Below are positions 60,235-64,000 of a stretch of DNA of 64,000 nt, piece after piece. The translations under genes were made by a program, and so were the position numbers. A model generated the notes under the pieces. The model ran no database searches and was not told where the DNA came from. It saw only the letters and a program-made list of their open reading frames with translations. Numbering within the stretch: position 1 is the first letter of the stretch; every line of letters begins with the position of its first letter. The stretch is from Pelobates cultripes (Eukaryota; Chordata; Amphibia; Anura; Pelobatidae), in the NCBI GenBank assembly GCA_933207985.1, contig OW240913.1:270162865-270226864 (forward strand), given 5' to 3'.

Positions 60235-60433
60235 ACACACACACAGTATCTCACAAAAGGGAGTACACCCCTCACATCTTTGTAAATATTTTATTATATC
60301 TCTAACATCCACCAGCTCCATGATGTCGTCATAGAGGAGTGGAAGGGTACTCCAGTGACAACCTGTAAAACTTTGGTGAATTCCATGCCCATGAGGGTTA
60401 AGGCAGTGCTGGAAAATAATGGTGGCCATTATA
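60235..60433 (+). mobile_element. Tc1-like transposase 3' fragment
   Basis: It begins AGTATCTCACAAAAGGGAGT, the end of a common Tc1-like family. 60305-60425 then encodes a decayed transposase C-terminus, in one frame HQLHDVVIEEWKG and VKAVLENNGGH. It is directly followed by the next Tc1-like element. Confidence 0.7.
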
Positions 60434-60435
60434 TA

Positions 60436-61330
60436 CACTGCTCAAAAAAATAAAGGGAACACTTAAACAACACAATGTAACTCCAAGTCAATCACACTTC
60501 TGTGAAATTAAACTGTCCATCTAGGAAGCAACACTGAGTGACAATCAATTTCACATGCTGTTACAGTCCAACACCATGCAGGACGTTTGGCATTTGCCAG
60601 AGAACACCAAGATTGTCAAATTCGCCACTGGCGCCCTGTGCTCTTCACAGATGAAAGCAGGCCGCACAGCCCTCCATGTGCTCACCAGAGGTAGCCTGAC
60701 TGCCATTACAGAGATGAGATCCTCAGACCCCTTGTGAGACCATATGCTGGTGCGGTTGGCCCTGGGTTCCTCAATGCAAGACAATGCTAGACCTCATGTG
60801 GCTGGAGTGTGTCAGCAGTTCCTGCAAGACGAAGGCATTGATGCTGTAGACTGGCTCGCCAGTTCCCCAGACCTGAATCCAATTGAGCACATTTGGGGCA
60901 TCATGTCTCGCTCCATCGCCACATCCATTGCACCACAGACTGTCCAGGAGTTGGCAGATGCTTTAGTCCAGGTCTGGGAGGAGATCCCTCAGGAGACCAT
61001 CCACCACCTCATCAGGAGCATGCACAGGCATTGTAGGGAGGTCATACAGGCACGTGGAGGCCACACACACTACTGAGCCTTATTTTGACTTGTCTTAAGG
61101 ACATTACATGAAAGTTGAATCAGCCTGTAGTGTGTTTTTCCACTGTAATTTTGAGTATGACTCCAAATCCAGACCTTCATGGGTTGAAAATTGTGATTTC
61201 CATTTTTTAATTTTTGTGTAATTTTGTTGTCAGCACATTCAACTATGTAAAGAACAAAGCATTTCAGAAGGATATTTAATTCATTCAGATCTAGGATGTG
61301 TTATTTTTGTGTTCCCTTTATTTTTTGAGC

Positions 61331-61334
<4 letters not shown>
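60436..61334 (+). mobile_element. Tc1/mariner element with inverted ends, transposase damaged
   Basis: Ends CACTGCTCAAAAAAATAAAG and (reverse complement) TATTGCTCAAAAAATAAAGG. A TA dinucleotide is visible on the left; the right side runs into (AT)n. The interior encodes only parts of a transposase, with internal deletion, so it is non-autonomous. Confidence 0.88.
60744..61076 (+). pseudogene. Tc1/mariner transposase, C-terminal part
   Basis: 110 codons with QDNARPHVA (second catalytic Asp) and SPDLNPIEHIWG (third acidic residue, Glu), the hallmark of Tc1-type DDE transposases, then a helical C-terminus ending RGGHTHY. The DNA-binding head and the first catalytic Asp region are deleted or scrambled; a short piece (HLPENTKIVKFATG region) precedes it in another frame at 60555-60737. 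The family's full length is about 340 residues. Not active. Confidence 0.88.

Positions 61335-61385
<51 letters not shown>
61333..61385. repeat. (AT)n/(AC)n microsatellite
   Basis: About 40 bp of TA repeats then ACACAC at the right end of the Tc1-like element. Confidence 0.9.
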
Positions 61386-61544
61386 TATTTAATGTTCATT
61401 GGCATGATATATCATATATATATTTCCTTAGCCTCTCTGTGCTAGTGAGGGTAACAGGTAACAGTCTGAGTGGGATGGTGACAGTGTGAGGGGAGGGTGA
61501 CAGTGTGTCTAAGAGGGTGACATTGTGTGTGCTAGGGTGACATC

Positions 61545-62095
61545 CCTTCCTTCCATCCATGTCTCTCCCCCTTCCATCTTTGTCTCTTTCCCCCCTTCCA
61601 TCCGTGTCTTTGTTCCGCTCCCCTCATGTCCCCCTACCCCTTCCATCTCATGGCTCTCCCTCTCCCCGTCTGTACCCCTACGCCTGCCATCCATGTTTCT
61701 CCCCTCTTCCCTTGTCTCCGTTCCATCCATTGCTCTCCCCCTCTCCTCCATGTCCCTCTACCCCTACCATCCATGTGTTTTTCCCATTCCCTTTCTAACC
61801 ATGTACCCATCCCCCTTCCATCCATGGCTCTCTCCCTCCTCTCGTGTCCCCATCCCCTTCCATCTCATGGCTCTCCCCCTCCCCATATGTCTCCCTACCC
61901 CTGCCATCCATGTGTCCCCCCCTTCCCTTTTAACCATGTCCCCTTCCCTCTTCTATCCATGACTCTCTCCCTCCCCTCATGTCCTCACCCCCCTTCCATC
62001 TCATGGCTCTCTCCCTGTGATCCATGTGTCTCCCCTCTCCATGTCCCTGCCATCCATGTGTATCCAGTCTCCATATCCCCTGCCATTATGGTTGC
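61545..62095. repeat. Pyrimidine-rich minisatellite (CCTTCCATCCATG-type)
   Basis: Tandem units containing CCCTTCCATCCATGGCTCTC and CATGTCCCCATCCCC, length about 30-80 bp and diverged. The open frames across it (Ser/Pro/Leu-rich) are artefacts. Confidence 0.88.
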
Positions 62096-62336
62096 CACCT
62101 TTCTTGGAGAAATATACCTCTAAAATCACCAAAAAACTACTTACAGTTTGATTCTGCTGTATAGATGGATTGCTCCCAGTGTCTTGGTCTCCCAGTGACC
62201 CCAGGGCCGGTGCAAGGATTCCTGCTGCCTCTGCAAAAATCCATTTTGTTGCCCCCTCATGAATGCAACTACAATCTCACAGGAGGTTTATTACTAAACT
62301 CTGAATTAAAGTGAGCTGAAAACCAAATTGCAAAGT

Positions 62337-63196
62337 TTAAATGGACACTATAGTCAACAGGACAACTACAGTTTAATTTAGTTGTTCTGGTGAGTATAAT
62401 TGTTGCCTTCAGGCATTTTTATGCAAACACTGCCTTTTCAGAGAAAAGGCAGTGTTTATAGTGCCCTTAGGGACACCTCCAAGTGGCCACTCCTCAGATG
62501 TGGCAGGCTTATGCAATGTATGATCATATAATATAACTAAATCCCCATTATTTTTTGCCTAGATTAGGTGTTTTTTGTTTTTTTTAAAAACCTTTAGAAA
62601 AAAACTTTTAAAAAAACTAATAAAATCTGTCAACACTGAAGTTGCTGTTTGGTAGATAGGAGAGTGTGCTGGATCTTGTGTATTGTTTATTGTACAATAT
62701 GGCCCCCAGCAGCACCCCATTTAAGCATGTTCAGGTAAGTGCAACCACCCCCCATGTTATATATATATTTGGGAGTCTAGCCAACTCCTTGGTTTTGCAC
62801 CCCTCCCTGTTACAGGTGCCTCATCTCATATCCCTATTTAGCCTTGTACTGCAGAGAGCCCCAGATCGAATTTTTCCCCCAAGTAAGTGAGTTATTCACA
62901 TAGGAGTAGACATTAGAGTAGGACCTGCCATAGATGGGGTACATTGGTGTTGTGGCAGGCTTATGCAATGTATGATCATATAATGTAACTAAATCCCCAT
63001 TATTTTTTGCCTAGATTAGATGTTTTTTTTAAAAACCTTTAGAAAAAACTTTTAAAAAAAACTAATAAAATCTGTCAACATTGAAGTTGCTGTTTAGTAG
63101 ATAGGAGAGTGTGCTGGATCTTGTGTAAATGGTGAGCTAAACACTATAGTGTCAGGAATACATGTTTGTGTTCCTGACCCTATAGTGTTCCTTTAA
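62337..63196. mobile_element. T2-like TTAA element with internal duplication, 860 bp
   Basis: TTAAATGGACACTATAGTCA / (reverse complement) TTAAAGGAACACTATAGGGT ends, TTAA on both sides. A ~180-bp segment occurs twice in direct orientation (62501-62682 and 62953-63127), separated by 270 bp containing a short unrelated sequence. Confidence 0.75.
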
Positions 63197-63394
63197 GCAA
63201 AAACTGCTGAACCAAAAACTGATGAACTGTGACTGTAGCAGAGTTGGAGAATTCTTCTAGATGAGCTATTTTGGCCTACATTTTGCCATATGGTTTCCAG
63301 TTAGGTTTGCCTACATACATCCATACACACATACTGCCTAATACTATATATATATATATAATAGAATTTAATATAGAATTTATTTACATGGTCA

Positions 63395-63605
63395 TATACA
63401 CTCACTGACACACACATACTCTCACTGACATACATACACAATGTCACTTGCACACTAACACACACATACTCTCACCGACAAACAAACACACACTCACTGA
63501 CACATACACACACTCACTTACTGACAGACAGACCCACACACCCCCTGACAAACACTCACTCACTAATTTACTGACAGACACAGAGGCATACACACACTCA
63601 CTGTC
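63395..63605. repeat. CACTGACA-type minisatellite
   Basis: ACACTCACTGACACACACAT-type units, the complement of the TG minisatellites in the hAT-like elements, followed at 63680-63790 by the GC-rich module. Probably the remains of a fourth member in reverse order. Confidence 0.8.
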
Positions 63606-64000
63606 ACAATTTTATTTTATCTAGCCTCCCTACCTTTGTAATCTTCAAGCTCTTCTTGCTCTTCTCCCTCCCATGCTGATTATGACGCCCTAACCTGGCT
63701 CCCAGCATCACTAAATGGTGCACAAGGGAGCATAGCAAAAACTGCAGTAGGATTGCTGCTCCCTTGCCGCCTCCATTCTCCTTCGGCCAGCTTCCTCTTT
63801 GCTCCCTTGGCCGGCACCTCAATGCATCTGCCTGGGTGTTTGTCAGCCTGCTCAGCGGAGGCAGCTGGCCTAGGGAGCATGGAGGCGACCGCTAAATGGG
63901 TTGACTAACACTCAGGCACCAGGGCAAAATTACTAGTCGCCATGGCAACCTTGGATTTGTCAAGCATCGTTCTAAACATATAGGATATGTACACTAAATA

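Noticed and set aside
61525..62123. 145- and 165-codon Pro/Ser-rich frames
   Set aside because: Translation of the CCTTCCATCCATG minisatellite.

Overview
The window is vertebrate nuclear DNA and almost certainly comes from a frog or toad. The evidence is split genes with long introns and GT-AG splicing, alongside repeats typical of anuran genomes: TTAA-flanked Kolobok/T2-like MITEs, a DIRS element, a Tx1/L1-type LINE, a CR1 LINE, Tc1/mariner and hAT elements. Most long open frames outside the LINEs are low-complexity artefacts. I see no tRNA, rRNA, CRISPR array or bacterial-type operon.

Genes. At the left edge (89-254, minus) is the first coding exon of ABCF2. From 3487 to 6523 (plus) are five C-terminal coding exons of CD164, a sialomucin, followed by a long 3' UTR ending near 9.14 kb. 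From 15738 to 56580 (minus) ten exons of a coiled-coil gene can be assembled. Nine of the junctions or ends agree in reading phase and one does not. Its tail-to-tail position next to CD164 suggests CCDC162.

Mobile DNA. Most of the remaining sequence is transposons, many nested. A DIRS-like tyrosine-recombinase retrotransposon (about 21.67-36.68 kb, minus) has been split by a full-length 9 kb L1-like LINE (22065-31046) with both ORFs open, by a 183 bp retrocopy and by a T2-like MITE. A fragment of the same DIRS family lies inside a hAT-like element at 20.07-20.24 kb and preserves the empty L1 target site. That gives an internal proof of the insertion and its target-site duplication. The last ~330 bp of the LINE lie beyond its own polyadenylation signal and look like a 3' transduction. 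Four shorter retroposons have an L1-style 3' tail. A CR1 LINE (39.05-42.16 kb) has lost the catalytic part of its reverse transcriptase. Six full T2-like MITEs, several relatives, three clean hAT insertions with 8-bp duplications, a 375-bp-arm foldback, Tc1 pieces and large microsatellites fill the introns.

I found no new biological system. The most interesting observations are the nested-element stratigraphy, the transduced LINE tail, a GC-rich module shared by several hAT-like elements, a transposon end 12 bases inside a splice donor, and CD164 exons that are all phase-symmetric.
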